This document shows, in pieces, positions 45,591 to 55,908 of a stretch of 64,000 nucleotides of DNA (position 1 is its first letter; the number at the start of each line of letters is the position of its first letter). The stretch covers positions 62,001 to 126,000 of the forward strand of contig NZ_ASJA01000001.1 in NCBI RefSeq assembly GCF_000412185.1. The letters run 5' to 3'. A program made the position numbers and the translations under genes. Source of the DNA: Euryhalocaulis caribicus. Its GTDB lineage: Bacteria > Pseudomonadota > Alphaproteobacteria > Caulobacterales > Maricaulaceae. The notes beneath the pieces were generated by a model that had not been told where the DNA came from, did no database searches, and worked only from the letters and a program-made list of their open reading frames with translations.

Positions 45591-46402
45591 GCGGCGCGCT
45601 TCTCCCTCGCCCCGCGAGGGGGAGAGGGTTTTGAGCGCCCAAGGCGCGTCAGCGGCCTGGCTTTGCGCGAAAGGGTGAGGGGGTCTTGGCAAGGCTTGGC
45701 ACTTTGTTTTGAAGCCACCCCCTCTCCCACGCGGCTTGCCAAATTCGCCTTGCGAATTTGGGGCCTTGTTGCCCTCTCCCCCATTAAGGGGGCGAGGGTG
45801 AAAACGCCTTTGCCTCCGTCGCGATGGTCGCGCGGAGCGGGGGTGGGCGGGGAGGGTGCGGCGCGTCGGTGAGGGGACGCCGGGAACCGTATGTGTTTTC
45901 GTTTCGCGCCACCTCTGACGCGCCGCGGCGGCGTTTGCGGAGGGCGGGAGTCGCCTCGACCGGCCTCTCCATCCGCATACCCGTCAGAGTCTTAATAGCC
46001 AGGGCATTTCAGCCTCAGACTGGCGCCTGACGGAGCGCAAAGGTCCTTCCCGTTCCGGCTGGAATGCGGGCGGTCGCCTTAAAGCCGCCGTCTCCATCGG
46101 GCCGGAAGCCGGGCCCGGCCCCCTCCCCATGACGGAAACGGGGAGGAGTATAGCGGCGGCCAAGGCGCCTTGGATGAAACGGGGAGTTTGCGCGGTGGCG
46201 GCGTTCCTTCTCCCCGCGTGGGAGAAGGTGGCCGGCAGGCCGGATGAGGGGGCGTATGAGGTTGATTTGCAACGGGGTTGGGTTTGTTAGACGCCCCCAC
46301 CCTTTATCCCTCCCCACGAGGGGGAGGGGAGGCGTTTGGGGAGTTTGCGTCTGATATTTGGCAATTCATCCCCGGCGGGTGGAACGGGGTTATGCTTGGC
46401 GG
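45591..46402. repeat. 812-base intergenic region with several GC-rich repeat elements
   Basis: No convincing gene is seen; the open frames here have no homology I recognise. It carries at least four repeat-like palindromes: CTCCCTCGCCCC...GGGGGAGAGGG at 45602-45628; the perfect CCAAATTCGC-CTT-GCGAATTTGG at 45739-45761; CCTTCTCCC-CGCGT-GGGAGAAGG at 46206-46228; and CCCTCCCC...GGGGGAGGGG at about 46309-46330. The linked GGCCGGCAGGCCGGATGAGGGGGCG text after the third is a common alphaproteobacterial intergenic repeat pattern. Confidence 0.6.
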
Positions 46403-46744
46403 ATGACGACACCGACGAAACGCCGGACGCGCGGGCGGAAGCGCGCGGAGAGCAAGCGGGCCGATCTTACATGCGCGCTGGGGCAGGGGGTGAAGGCGGC
46501 GGCGAAGGCCGGGCGGGCGCGGGAGGCGGCGCAGCTGGCCGACGCGCTCGCCCGTCATCGCGCGGCCCGGTCCGAGGCGGCCGCGGCCCGCCGCCTGCGC
46601 CATGAACGCTCCCCCGAACGCCGGGCCGAGGAACAGGCCCTCAAGGAGCAATTCAACCAGGAGGTCGACCGCCTGGTCGAACAGAGGATCCGCGAGCGGT
46701 TACAGGCAAAGGGCGTGGATCCGCGACCGTTTTTGAGGGGGTGA
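46403..46744 (+). CDS. Small basic coiled-coil hypothetical protein
   Basis: A 113-residue protein rich in Arg, Ala and Glu. The N-terminus (TPTKRRTRGRKRAESKR) is strongly basic, and the rest is predicted to be one or two long helices ending VDPRPFLRG. I recognise no family. Reading is supported mainly by a plausible ATG and by lack of a better alternative, and it sits at the edge of a repeat-rich region, so it may be spurious. It borders the AT-rich insert that begins just after its stop. Confidence 0.45.
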   Translation: MTTPTKRRTRGRKRAESKRADLTCALGQGVKAAAKAGRAREAAQLADALARHRAARSEAAAARRLRHERSPERRAEEQALKEQFNQEVDRLVEQRIRERLQAKGVDPRPFLRG

Positions 46745-46798
46745 AGAGAGGTACTTTTAGCGAGTGTCTATCAAGGTTTTGAGGCCCCGCGAGACATT

Positions 46799-47278
46799 TC
46801 AGATCATACCTTCGAATTTTCTCAGAGGGGTATCGCTTTTAACGTACAATGGATGACGAGGTGCCCCGTATATCGTGAGACCAAGACAATAGAGGTCATA
46901 TTGGGAGAACCGTTTAAAGAACCACGCAGCTCTCTCTCTTGCTAGGACGTTGCCTCCCCATGCACAGACCGTTCGTTCGGATTTTGAAATCACTTCTTTC
47001 AAGATTTCATCATTTTTCGTACCACCGGTTGGCGCAGCCGCAGTCTCAATTTCCTTTGGATTAGTTGCTCTAAGTGCGAAAAGATTTACGACGGTGAGTG
47101 CGCCAAAGCCATCACGTCGCGCAAAGTTGATGCACCGTCTAATGGTTGGGTCATCCGCATCGGCATCTGCCGTAGAGGGATTCAACATGACGAAGGTCAA
47201 GGGTGGATTTTCTCCCCACCTTCGTTCTAGAGACCATCTGTATCGACCACACGGTGATAGTGAAGCTGCCTTAATCAC
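46799..47278 (-). CDS. DUF1643 domain protein
   Basis: A 159-residue protein. YRWSLERRWGENPPLTFVMLNPSTADADADDPT and the later VCAWGGN segment are the defining blocks of DUF1643, a family of unknown activity that is frequent in mobile islands and near restriction or nucleotide-processing genes. Codon use is visibly less GC-rich than the flanking chromosome. It diverges from the two-gene operon at 47397, sharing a 118-base promoter region. Confidence 0.88.
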   Translation of the reverse strand: MIKAASLSPCGRYRWSLERRWGENPPLTFVMLNPSTADADADDPTIRRCINFARRDGFGALTVVNLFALRATNPKEIETAAAPTGGTKNDEILKEVISKSERTVCAWGGNVLARERAAWFFKRFSQYDLYCLGLTIYGAPRHPLYVKSDTPLRKFEGMI

Positions 47279-47396
47279 GGCTCAAGACCTTGCAAAAGTG
47301 TCACCTCAGGCGTTGCGCTTATGGTGCTTTTAAGAATCGCATTATCGTAGTTTGCATCGCCAGAACACCACCGTGCCACCACGTACGTGCAAAGCC

Positions 47397-47978
47397 ATGA
47401 CCCAAACTCAAACCTCTCAAATGAAAGCTGAAGAGCTGTTGATTTTGATTCAAAGAAATCAACACAATCATGACGAGATATACCACAAAGAAATAGCACG
47501 GCTTCCTGTGTCTGAACGACTTCAGCACATGGCATTGCATATTTCTAAGTATTTTTCACAATTTGTTGAGGAGTCTCAGGGGCGGTACAGTTGCGATAAG
47601 GAGTGGAAGGACTCCTTTATTATATCAACCTCAATATGCAACATTTTGAATACTAAGATATCTGATCTTTGGGGATTGACTGATAAGGACGTAATGGCTT
47701 CTGATTTGCGTGATTATATAAAGAGTTATATTTCAAATGATATGGGTGAGAGTTCAGAGTTGTGTATGTTGTCCGACATAAATTATGAGCTCAGCAACGC
47801 ATGTGAAAAAATTGACCATTTAGAAGACTATGCCTACCGCCCAAATATTTCTTGGGCAGCATCAAGGCTAGCAGCTTATAGTGCAGAAAAGGTAATGAAA
47901 AAAGGTGACTTATATGATGAAATAACTAGCAGGCTGATGGAAACGAAGCGAAAAAATATCATGCATGTAGAGAGATAG
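47397..47978 (+). CDS. Alpha-helical protein of unknown function, partner of dCTP-deaminase-like gene
   Basis: A 193-residue soluble, mostly helical protein with strongly AT-rich codons. Blocks such as SERLQHMALHISKYFSQFVEE, DSFIISTSICNILN and ELSNACEKIDHLED suggest a helical bundle, possibly of the MazG-like NTP-pyrophosphohydrolase type, but the EExxE-type metal motif is not clearly visible. It ends two bases before the GTG of the dCTP-deaminase-like gene, so they form an operon. Possible starts are TTG 47352, ATG 47397 (chosen) and ATG 47421. Confidence 0.7.
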   Translation: MTQTQTSQMKAEELLILIQRNQHNHDEIYHKEIARLPVSERLQHMALHISKYFSQFVEESQGRYSCDKEWKDSFIISTSICNILNTKISDLWGLTDKDVMASDLRDYIKSYISNDMGESSELCMLSDINYELSNACEKIDHLEDYAYRPNISWAASRLAAYSAEKVMKKGDLYDEITSRLMETKRKNIMHVER

Positions 47979-47980
47979 CT

Positions 47981-48678
47981 GTGTTCTGGTGTGGGGAAAC
48001 AATCAAGGTATGGGGTCCAAAATTTAAGTTGGTTACCCCTTTCGATGATGGGCAAATTGATTGCGCCGCCTACACACTGCGCGTTGGGCCTGAGTGTTAT
48101 GTAACGCCTGATCATTACAATAAAAGGGATGCAGGTAAGAAAATTTACCTAAAATATAATGATGATGAAGATAGGGCCGAGTCTGTAACTATACCATCAA
48201 ATCAATTTGCATGGATTATGACTGAGGAATGCATAAACATTCCAAAGCATTTGATCGGTTTTATTTCTTTAAAGGCGGGAAAAAATTTGAAGGTTTAATT
48301 AACGTTTCCGGGTTTCATGTTGATCCTGGCTGGAATGGGCATCTAGTTTATGCGGTATACAACGCCGGTCCACGAGCTATTAGCCTGTCTCGCGGGGAAG
48401 ATTTATTTTTGATATGGTTTGCTGAATTAGACCAATGTGAATATGATCCAAAGTATGTCAGGAAAGACGGAAAGATACAAAAAGGGCTTAAAAGTGAACT
48501 AATATCTGGAGTTTCTGACCCTACGTACTCTATGCAGCGTTTGTCTAGAGAAATAGACAAAGCACATAACAAAATTACGACAGTCTATGCGATTGGCGCG
48601 TTGTTCATTGTATTCATAACGATACTAAATGTTGTTATAATAAACTGGAATAAGATTCGCGGATTATTTAATGCCTGA
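47981..48678 (+). CDS. dCTP deaminase/dUTPase-like protein with C-terminal membrane helix, split by a frameshift
   Basis: Two overlapping frames (47981-48298 and 48229-48678) together spell one protein of about 232 residues. Frame 0 gives FWCGETIKVWGP, IDCAAYTLRVGPECYV and IPKHLIGFISLKAG. The -1 frame continues FEGLINVSGFHVDPGWNGHL and FLIWFAELD, and ends with a single membrane helix (AIGALFIVFITILNVVIIN). The switch falls at A_AAA_AAT (48280-48286), a classical -1 slippery heptamer. By-eye alignment places VYAVYN where E. coli Dcd has its catalytic Glu (LEFYN), so deamination is doubtful. GTG 47981 is coupled to the upstream gene. Confidence 0.75.
48280..48286 (+). promoter_or_regulatory. 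Candidate -1 slippery heptamer A AAA AAT
   Basis: In the frame starting at 47981 the codons are GGA-AAA-AAT. Slipping back one base on A AAA AAT lets the ribosome continue TTT-GAA-GGT and read the rest of the conserved domain without loss of length. The run of six A could equally be the site of a single-base deletion or of transcriptional slippage. I did not find an obvious strong stem just downstream. Confidence 0.4.
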
Positions 48679-48771
48679 CTTACATATTCGGCACCACCGG
48701 GGCGCTAGCTTCTCATTCTGATCGAATCCTTAATGACGCGCTTTTCGGACACTCCTCAGAAGTTACCGCAC

Positions 48772-50877
<2,106 letters not shown>

Positions 50878-51021
50878 GGCGGTGAAATTAAGGGCTGCGG
50901 GCCCGAATTTCGAGACTCCATCCTGCGCTTTGGTGTAAAATGCACGGCATCGGGAGCGTGGACGCCGCGCCATCCCGGCGCCGCGCCGCCCTCCCACGAT
51001 AAAAGAGTGGGGAGTGAAGAC

Positions 51022-51567
51022 ATGATGCGTATTGCACTTTATGCGGGCGCCGCCGCCCTTTTGGCCGCCCCGGCAATGGCCAATCCGGAAGAGATGAAAG
51101 AGGACAAGGCCGCCGGCTGGACCGAGGCCGACGCCGAAACCTGGGCCGGCGACATCCTTGGCGAATGGGACGGCGAATATTCGCGCCTGGACAAGGAGTC
51201 CGGCGAGTGGGTGGACGGGACGGAGTCCGTATCCGTCGTCGACGCCGATGACGGCCTGGTCACGGTCACCGTGCACGCCGACGGCGCCGAGGCGCCGATG
51301 GGCAGCTGGACCATGAGCTACCACGAAGACGGCATGACGGTGGTCGATTCCGAAGGCGAGGAATCCATGTCCTGGCTACAGAGCTGGGATGTCAGCGAGG
51401 ACGGCTGGACGATGGTCACCAAGGACAAGGGCGAAGAGTATTACTCCAAGGTCTGGCACGCCAAGACCGGCGATACGATGGAGCGGAAAGTGAAAGTCCG
51501 CCCGGCCGGGGACGAGGACGCCGAGTGGACGGAAGTCTACAAGGCCAGCTACACGCCCGCCGAATAG
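51022..51567 (+). CDS. Secreted acidic protein of unknown function
   Basis: A 181-residue exported protein with a signal peptide ([10 protein letters not shown]). The mature protein is acidic and rich in Trp, Asp and Glu, with repeated beta-strand-like segments ([36 protein letters not shown]), suggesting a lipocalin-like small barrel. No family is recognised. GGGGAG precedes the double ATG. It diverges from uvrB and has its own terminator. A very long open frame that includes this gene from 49777 is antisense to uvrB and is not real. Confidence 0.75.
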   Translation: MMRIALYAGAAALLAAPAMANPEEMKEDKAAGWTEADAETWAGDILGEWDGEYSRLDKESGEWVDGTESVSVVDADDGLVTVTVHADGAEAPMGSWTMSYHEDGMTVVDSEGEESMSWLQSWDVSEDGWTMVTKDKGEEYYSKVWHAKTGDTMERKVKVRPAGDEDAEWTEVYKASYTPAE

Positions 51568-51587
51568 GCGCGGCAGACAGCGGGATC

Positions 51588-51626
51588 GGGCCGGGGCTTT
51601 TGAAAAGGCGCCGGCCCTTTTCTTTT
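51588..51626 (+). terminator. Rho-independent terminator after the acidic secreted protein
   Basis: GGGCCGG (51588-51594) pairs with CCGGCCC (51611-51617); the loop also contains CTTTTGAAAAGG, which can fold back on itself. TTTTCTTTT follows directly. Confidence 0.8.
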
Positions 51627-51725
51627 GCGATATTGTGCGTGCGCCGCAACTTCGCGTTATGATCGGCGTTAACGGGGTGTTGATCATGAAGCGCGCGGCC
51701 ACGCGCGCGGCAAGGGCGGGGACAA

Positions 51726-52223
51726 ATGGCGACCAAGACTTTCATCACCATCATGGCCGCGGCCGGGGCGCTGGGCGCCTCCCAGGCGCCGGAGCTGGGC
51801 CAGCAATACACGCAGCGCGTCGGCGGGGCCGCGGACGAGCTGGAGGCCGTGGTGCAACGGTTCGACGCGGACGCCGCGCAGGGCGGGCTGGACCGCAACC
51901 AGGCGCTGGACGAATACAATACCGGCAGCAATTTCGTGCAGGGGCAGGGCGGCCGGATGCGGGAGACCGTGGCGCGCTACGAGTATCTGCGGAACCTCTA
52001 TGCCGAGCTGCGCAATGCCGGACCGTTCGAGCGCACCTGGATCATCATGCGCCACCCGGACCGGGAGATCCTTGGCCGCACGGTGGAGGACTACAAGCCC
52101 GCCGTGCCGACCACCACGGACGGCGCGGCGCATGCCGGCGCCGGGGCGGGCGTGTTCGGCGCGATCGGGGCGTTTATCGCCTTCCTGTTCGGCGGGATGG
52201 GGCGTCGCAAACGCTACGCCTGA
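51726..52223 (+). CDS. DUF2937 family membrane protein
   Basis: A 165-residue protein. SQAPELGQQYTQRVGGAADELE and FDADAAQGGLDRNQAL are the conserved N-terminal blocks of DUF2937. A C-terminal glycine-rich hydrophobic helix (GVFGAIGAFIAFLFGGM) ends in RRKRYA, so the protein has a membrane anchor with a basic cytoplasmic end. The family is found in marine alphaproteobacteria and gammaproteobacteria with no known activity. It converges on the oxygenase gene. Confidence 0.87.
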   Translation: MATKTFITIMAAAGALGASQAPELGQQYTQRVGGAADELEAVVQRFDADAAQGGLDRNQALDEYNTGSNFVQGQGGRMRETVARYEYLRNLYAELRNAGPFERTWIIMRHPDREILGRTVEDYKPAVPTTTDGAAHAGAGAGVFGAIGAFIAFLFGGMGRRKRYA

Positions 52224-52233
52224 CGCTGCGCCT

Positions 52234-52884
52234 TCAGATGGCGGCCAGCGGGGTCTCCCGCACCACGGTCTGATTGACCCGCCACCAGGCGGCGACGGCC
52301 AGGCGCGGATGGCGCGTCTCGGCGACTTCGTGCTCGGTCTCCTCCGACAGCATCAGCACGGCCGAGGCGAAGGCGGGGTCCACGGAGGCGGGCGTTTCGC
52401 CCTCATAGACAATCAGCTGGCCGCCCCAGTCCGTATCCCATTCCGGGTTCAGATAGAGGACCAGGGAGACGACGCGGTTGCGGGCGCCGCGGAAACTGTC
52501 GCGGTGGCGGCCATAATAGCCGCCCTCCGGATAGAAGGCGTAGCAGGCCTCGAACTCCAGCAGGCCCAGATAGAGGCGGCGGTTCAGCTCCAGCCGCAGG
52601 GCTTCGGCGCGGGAGAGGAAGGCGGATTGCGCCGGATCCCCGCCGTCAAGCCAGGCGAGGCGGCATTGGCGGACCGAGCGGTCGAGGGTGAAATCGCCCT
52701 CCCGCCCGACGCCGGCGGGCGCATCCTCTTCCGCCATGAAGCGGGCCAGCGCGTCTTCGCGAAGGGCGGCGCAAAGCTCCGCCCCGAACCAGCCATCGGC
52801 GCGCGCCCAGCCTTTTCCGGCCAGATCGTCGGCCATGGCGGCGAGGGCGTTATCGCCCGGCGGAATGGGTGCAATCGCGTTCAT
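52234..52884 (-). CDS. 2-oxoglutarate/Fe(II)-dependent oxygenase
   Basis: A 216-residue double-stranded beta-helix dioxygenase. The metal triad is HRD in GGYYGRHRDSFRG plus the distal His in ETEHEVAETRHPRLAV, and the 2-oxoglutarate Arg is in that last segment. The WGGQLIVYEGE strand is typical of prolyl-4-hydroxylase-like (P4Hc) proteins. Candidate substrates are prolines in proteins or free amino acids; the sequence does not decide. It is transcribed alone, 50-100 bases downstream of the MscS region. Confidence 0.87.
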   Translation of the reverse strand: MNAIAPIPPGDNALAAMADDLAGKGWARADGWFGAELCAALREDALARFMAEEDAPAGVGREGDFTLDRSVRQCRLAWLDGGDPAQSAFLSRAEALRLELNRRLYLGLLEFEACYAFYPEGGYYGRHRDSFRGARNRVVSLVLYLNPEWDTDWGGQLIVYEGETPASVDPAFASAVLMLSEETEHEVAETRHPRLAVAAWWRVNQTVVRETPLAAI

Positions 52885-52928
52885 CGGCGCGCGGCTATGC
52901 GCCCGAACACGCCCCCGCGCAAGCGGTT

Positions 52929-54188
52929 TCAGCCTTCGCCGCCGCCCGATTTCCCGCCATCGGTCACCGGCATGGAGCCGGAATTGGCAGCGGAAGCGCC
53001 AAATTCCCGCGGATCCACGCCCGAGCCGTCCGGCGCGGAGAAATGGATGGTGCGGGTCGGGAAGGCGAAATCCAGGCCTTCATCGGCGAATTTCCGGAAC
53101 AGCTTGAACGTGATCGCCTGATGCGTATTGCGGTATTTCACGAAGTCGGGGGAGAGCACGTAATAGACCGCCTGATAGATCAGGGCGCTGTCGCCGAAAT
53201 CGATGAAGTGGGCGCGGTCGAACCGCACGTCTTCCTGAGACTCGATGGCCTCTTTCAGCATTTCCGGGATTTTCTCCGCCTTGTCGGGCGGGGTCTGATA
53301 GGTGACGCCGACATTGAAGAAAATGCGCCGTTCGCTCATCTGCCGGTAATTGCGGATCATGGTGTCGAGCAGTTTGGCGTTGGTGACGATCAGCAATTCC
53401 GCCGTCAGGGAGCGGATATGGGTGGTGCGCAGGCCGATCTTCTCGATCGTGCCCTCGGTGCCGTCGAAATCGATGAAGTCGCCGCGTTCGAACGGCTTGT
53501 CGAAGATGATCGAGAGCGCGGCGAACAGGTCCGAGAAAATGCCCTGCGCGGCGAGGCCGATGGCGAGGCCGCCGACGCCGAGACCGGCAAGCAGCGGGGT
53601 GATCTGGATGCCGGCGTTCTGCAGCAACAGCAGGAAGGTGAAGGCCACCACGACGACATTGATGATGACCGTGACGACCGAAATGGCGTTGGCGAGCGTT
53701 GTCGGGTCGCCTTCCTTCCCGACGCCGGCGCGGCGCTGGACAAAGGCCAGCGCGAATTTACGGATCCACAGCGCGGCCTGAATGATCAGGGCGATGCGGA
53801 AGATCACGGTCAGCGCGCCGGAGGCCGGGTCCGGCAGGCCAAGGAAGGGCGAGGCGGCGACCAGGCAGGCGATCAGGATGAAAAAGGAATGGGTCGAGTT
53901 GAGGACCCGGCCGATGATCTTGCGCCAGGCCAGATCGGGCACTTTCTTGCCGCCCTTCAACAGGCCCGCCACGACGGAGCGCAGCAGCCGAAGGATGACA
54001 AACGCCCCGACGGCGACGCCGATCACCAGCAGCTCTTCCTGACCGATGCCGGTCACCCAGTCGGTCAGGGAAACGCCGACTTCCTGAAGGCTTTCCGTGA
54101 CATCGGTGAAGGTTTCCCCGGCGCTTTCAACCGGTTCGCCTTCCTGTCCGCCGGAATCATCCTGTTGCTGAGTGGGCATGGTCTGCAT
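52929..54188 (-). CDS. MscS-family mechanosensitive ion channel
   Basis: A 419-residue membrane protein. A Gln/Glu-rich N-terminus precedes four or five helices, and the pore-lining helix is LLAGLGVGGLAIGLAAQGIFSD, the glycine/alanine-packed MscS TM3. The beta domain (KPFERGDFIDFDGTEGTIEKIGLRTTHIRSL) and a cytoplasmic alpha/beta domain follow. It opens under membrane tension and protects against osmotic down-shock. ATG 54188 has GGGGGAC upstream; ATG 54179 is a close alternative. Confidence 0.92.
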   Translation of the reverse strand: MQTMPTQQQDDSGGQEGEPVESAGETFTDVTESLQEVGVSLTDWVTGIGQEELLVIGVAVGAFVILRLLRSVVAGLLKGGKKVPDLAWRKIIGRVLNSTHSFFILIACLVAASPFLGLPDPASGALTVIFRIALIIQAALWIRKFALAFVQRRAGVGKEGDPTTLANAISVVTVIINVVVVAFTFLLLLQNAGIQITPLLAGLGVGGLAIGLAAQGIFSDLFAALSIIFDKPFERGDFIDFDGTEGTIEKIGLRTTHIRSLTAELLIVTNAKLLDTMIRNYRQMSERRIFFNVGVTYQTPPDKAEKIPEMLKEAIESQEDVRFDRAHFIDFGDSALIYQAVYYVLSPDFVKYRNTHQAITFKLFRKFADEGLDFAFPTRTIHFSAPDGSGVDPREFGASAANSGSMPVTDGGKSGGGEG

Positions 54189-54206
54189 GGCGGCGTCCCC
54201 CGTGGA

Positions 54207-54241
54207 ATAAAAAACGACCGCCAAGCTTGCGCATGGCGGCC
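54207..54241 (-). terminator. Rho-independent terminator of the TonB-like gene
   Basis: On the minus strand CCGCCA and TGGCGG (54234-54239 with 54218-54223) form a six-pair stem over a ten-base loop, followed by CGTTTTTTATT. It lies between the TonB-like stop and the MscS start. Confidence 0.7.
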
Positions 54242-54304
54242 GGGAAGTGAACCGTCCGTCCGATAAATTTCAGCGACGAACGGCGGGAAAGGGACGGTGG
54301 GAGA

Positions 54305-54907
54305 TCAACCGTCCAAGTCGAAAAGGATACGCGTCTGGACGCCGCGCATCACCACGGGCGCGCCATCACGCACGCCGGGATTGTATTTCCAGCCCTCGAC
54401 GGCGCGCTCCGCCGATTTTGCAAAGACTGCGTCCGTGCAGGCGGCGCGGATATTCATGGGCGCGCCATTCAGCCCGACATCGAAAACAAGATCGCAATGG
54501 CCTTCCTTACCCGCCTGGCTGGCGCGCGGGGGATAGGATGGCGGGATGCGCACTATGGGCTGCGGGTTCTGGTCGATTTGGATCGGGGCGGTCTCCATGC
54601 CGTCCAGAGTCATGTTGAAGGCTGGAATAATGCCCCGGACAGGAGCATCGGGCGGCGAAGGCTTTGTAGATGTGGAGACTTCTGCCGGAGCGGGAGCGGG
54701 CGGCGGATCTGTTTGCACCGGCGGCTCGCGCGGGCTTACAGGCTCGTCAGGCGGCGGTTTCTGGAAGATATCGACCTTCTCGCGCACTTCCGGTTCCTCC
54801 ACCGGAATGGCCCCGATGGCGATGAGGCCGCGCATTCCGATGAAAAGGAGAATGGCTATGCCGGCCGCGGCCGGAACGCCCAAGGCGAAACGAAGCATGG
54901 CGGGCAT
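54305..54907 (-). CDS. TonB-like energy transducer
   Basis: A 200-residue protein with one N-terminal membrane helix (AAGIAILLFIGMRGLIAIG), a Pro/Glu/Ser-rich spacer crossing the periplasm (residues about 36-95), and a C-terminal TonB domain with PPSYPPRASQAGKEGHCDLVFDV and VEGWKYNP. It would couple the ExbBD motor to an outer-membrane receptor; no exbB, exbD or receptor gene is adjacent. The two Cys of the TonB domain (CDLV and AACTDA) could form a disulfide. The left end of the transposon begins 97 bases upstream. Confidence 0.85.
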   Translation of the reverse strand: MPAMLRFALGVPAAAGIAILLFIGMRGLIAIGAIPVEEPEVREKVDIFQKPPPDEPVSPREPPVQTDPPPAPAPAEVSTSTKPSPPDAPVRGIIPAFNMTLDGMETAPIQIDQNPQPIVRIPPSYPPRASQAGKEGHCDLVFDVGLNGAPMNIRAACTDAVFAKSAERAVEGWKYNPGVRDGAPVVMRGVQTRILFDLDG

Positions 54908-55004
54908 AAGCGAATCCTCCCTGACCGGTTGTTGACGCGCACGTTAGCACACGTCATGCGGGAGGTCTTTGTGCGGCGCCGAAGGGTGGTGGCGCCAAAT
55001 TAAG

Positions 55005-55030
55005 GGGGTCTATACCCTTCGCATAGGTAA
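55005..55030. repeat. Left terminal inverted repeat of the IS1595-type transposon
   Basis: Begins GGGGTCTATACCCTT and continues to GTAA at 55030. It matches the complement of 57397-57422 at 21 of 26 positions, including nine consecutive bases TATACCCTT. Confidence 0.75.
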
Positions 55031-55060
55031 TTGACGCATCTTCCCCTTATGGCGATAAAT
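55031..55060 (+). promoter_or_regulatory. Candidate promoter of the passenger operon
   Basis: TTGACG (55031-55036) lies directly inside the left repeat, and ATAAAT (55055-55060) lies 18 bases further, a workable sigma-70 -35/-10 pair. GGGGGG then precedes the passenger start at 55078, only 17 bases after the -10, so the 5' leader would be very short. Confidence 0.45.
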
Positions 55061-55077
55061 GGCCCAAGGGGGGAAAA

Positions 55078-55908
55078 ATGCCAACATTCGAAAAGGTACG
55101 CATTTCGCTCGCAAGGGCCGAGCGAACGCCAATGTATGGCGATCAGGAAAGCCAAAGACGAACACGTACAGAGTTCTTTGTAGACGCCTTCTCGGAGCGT
55201 CGCACCTTTCTGCCAAGTCGAGGCAAAACCAGTCTATCGTTTTTTCCGATTGAGGCTCCCGATGGGTATATCGCCGGGTTCTTCGCGCGGGAAATCCATC
55301 AAAGAGGTCGCAAAGGCCCCGATGAGGACGTTCGGGAAACCGATCTAGAGTCTTGGGAGATTGCGCTATTCGTCATGGATATAGCGATCGATCAGCAAGT
55401 GGCGTGGGTGGAAATCAACGGAGAGCTACCCGCTACAAAATCAATGCTTGAATCGTTCTTCAAGCATTTATCGCGAAATACGCCCTTCGCCGAATGGAAG
55501 GCCCATGTAAAATACATGGACTCAAACGGGCAGTACTGGACTGTCATTCGGGAATACAAACCCGCAATAACGCGGCTGTCTTTCACGTTTATTCCGCCCA
55601 ATGCGCTTAGGGTAAGGCAAAGAGTCGCGGATTTCGTGAAGCTCGTTAACGATCAGGGTCACCCGGACCTACAGGAACACAGATATAAAGCTGGCGCTGG
55701 GCAAATGGATCCAGAGTCAGAGGTGTTGGCGGCTAGCGCGGACATTGCGATGGAGGGCGGCGGTGAAGCCAGGGTATATGCTGGTCGAAAGAAGGTTTAC
55801 GATAGTGACGACGACCGAACGCGGAAGGACGTAGAGGACGACGAAATGCCGACCCCATCAAACCCTACATTCGTTCGGCGCGTGATTAGCCGACTATTCG
55901 GATCGTGA
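55078..55908 (+). CDS. Transposon passenger protein 1, unknown function
   Basis: A 276-residue soluble protein. An alpha/beta core runs to about residue 200, with segments such as WEIALFVMDIAIDQQVAWVEIN and LSFTFIPPNALRVRQRVADF. The tail is charged and glycine-rich (GGGEARVYAGRKKVYDSDDD) and ends in a short basic segment. There is no membrane helix, signal peptide or recognisable catalytic motif. The arrangement, a soluble protein followed by a coupled small membrane protein, resembles two-gene toxin/effector or anti-phage units, but this is inference. It is driven by its own promoter at the transposon edge. Confidence 0.7.
   Translation: MPTFEKVRISLARAERTPMYGDQESQRRTRTEFFVDAFSERRTFLPSRGKTSLSFFPIEAPDGYIAGFFAREIHQRGRKGPDEDVRETDLESWEIALFVMDIAIDQQVAWVEINGELPATKSMLESFFKHLSRNTPFAEWKAHVKYMDSNGQYWTVIREYKPAITRLSFTFIPPNALRVRQRVADFVKLVNDQGHPDLQEHRYKAGAGQMDPESEVLAASADIAMEGGGEARVYAGRKKVYDSDDDRTRKDVEDDEMPTPSNPTFVRRVISRLFGS

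Noticed and set aside
45663-46030. Short open frames in the repeat-rich intergenic region
   Set aside because: They cover palindromic repeats, are mostly Arg/Pro/Gly translations of GC-rich DNA, and lack ribosome sites or recognisable domains.
50878-51021. SOS (LexA) box for uvrB
   Set aside because: I looked for GTTC-N7-GTTC in the uvrB upstream region and saw none.
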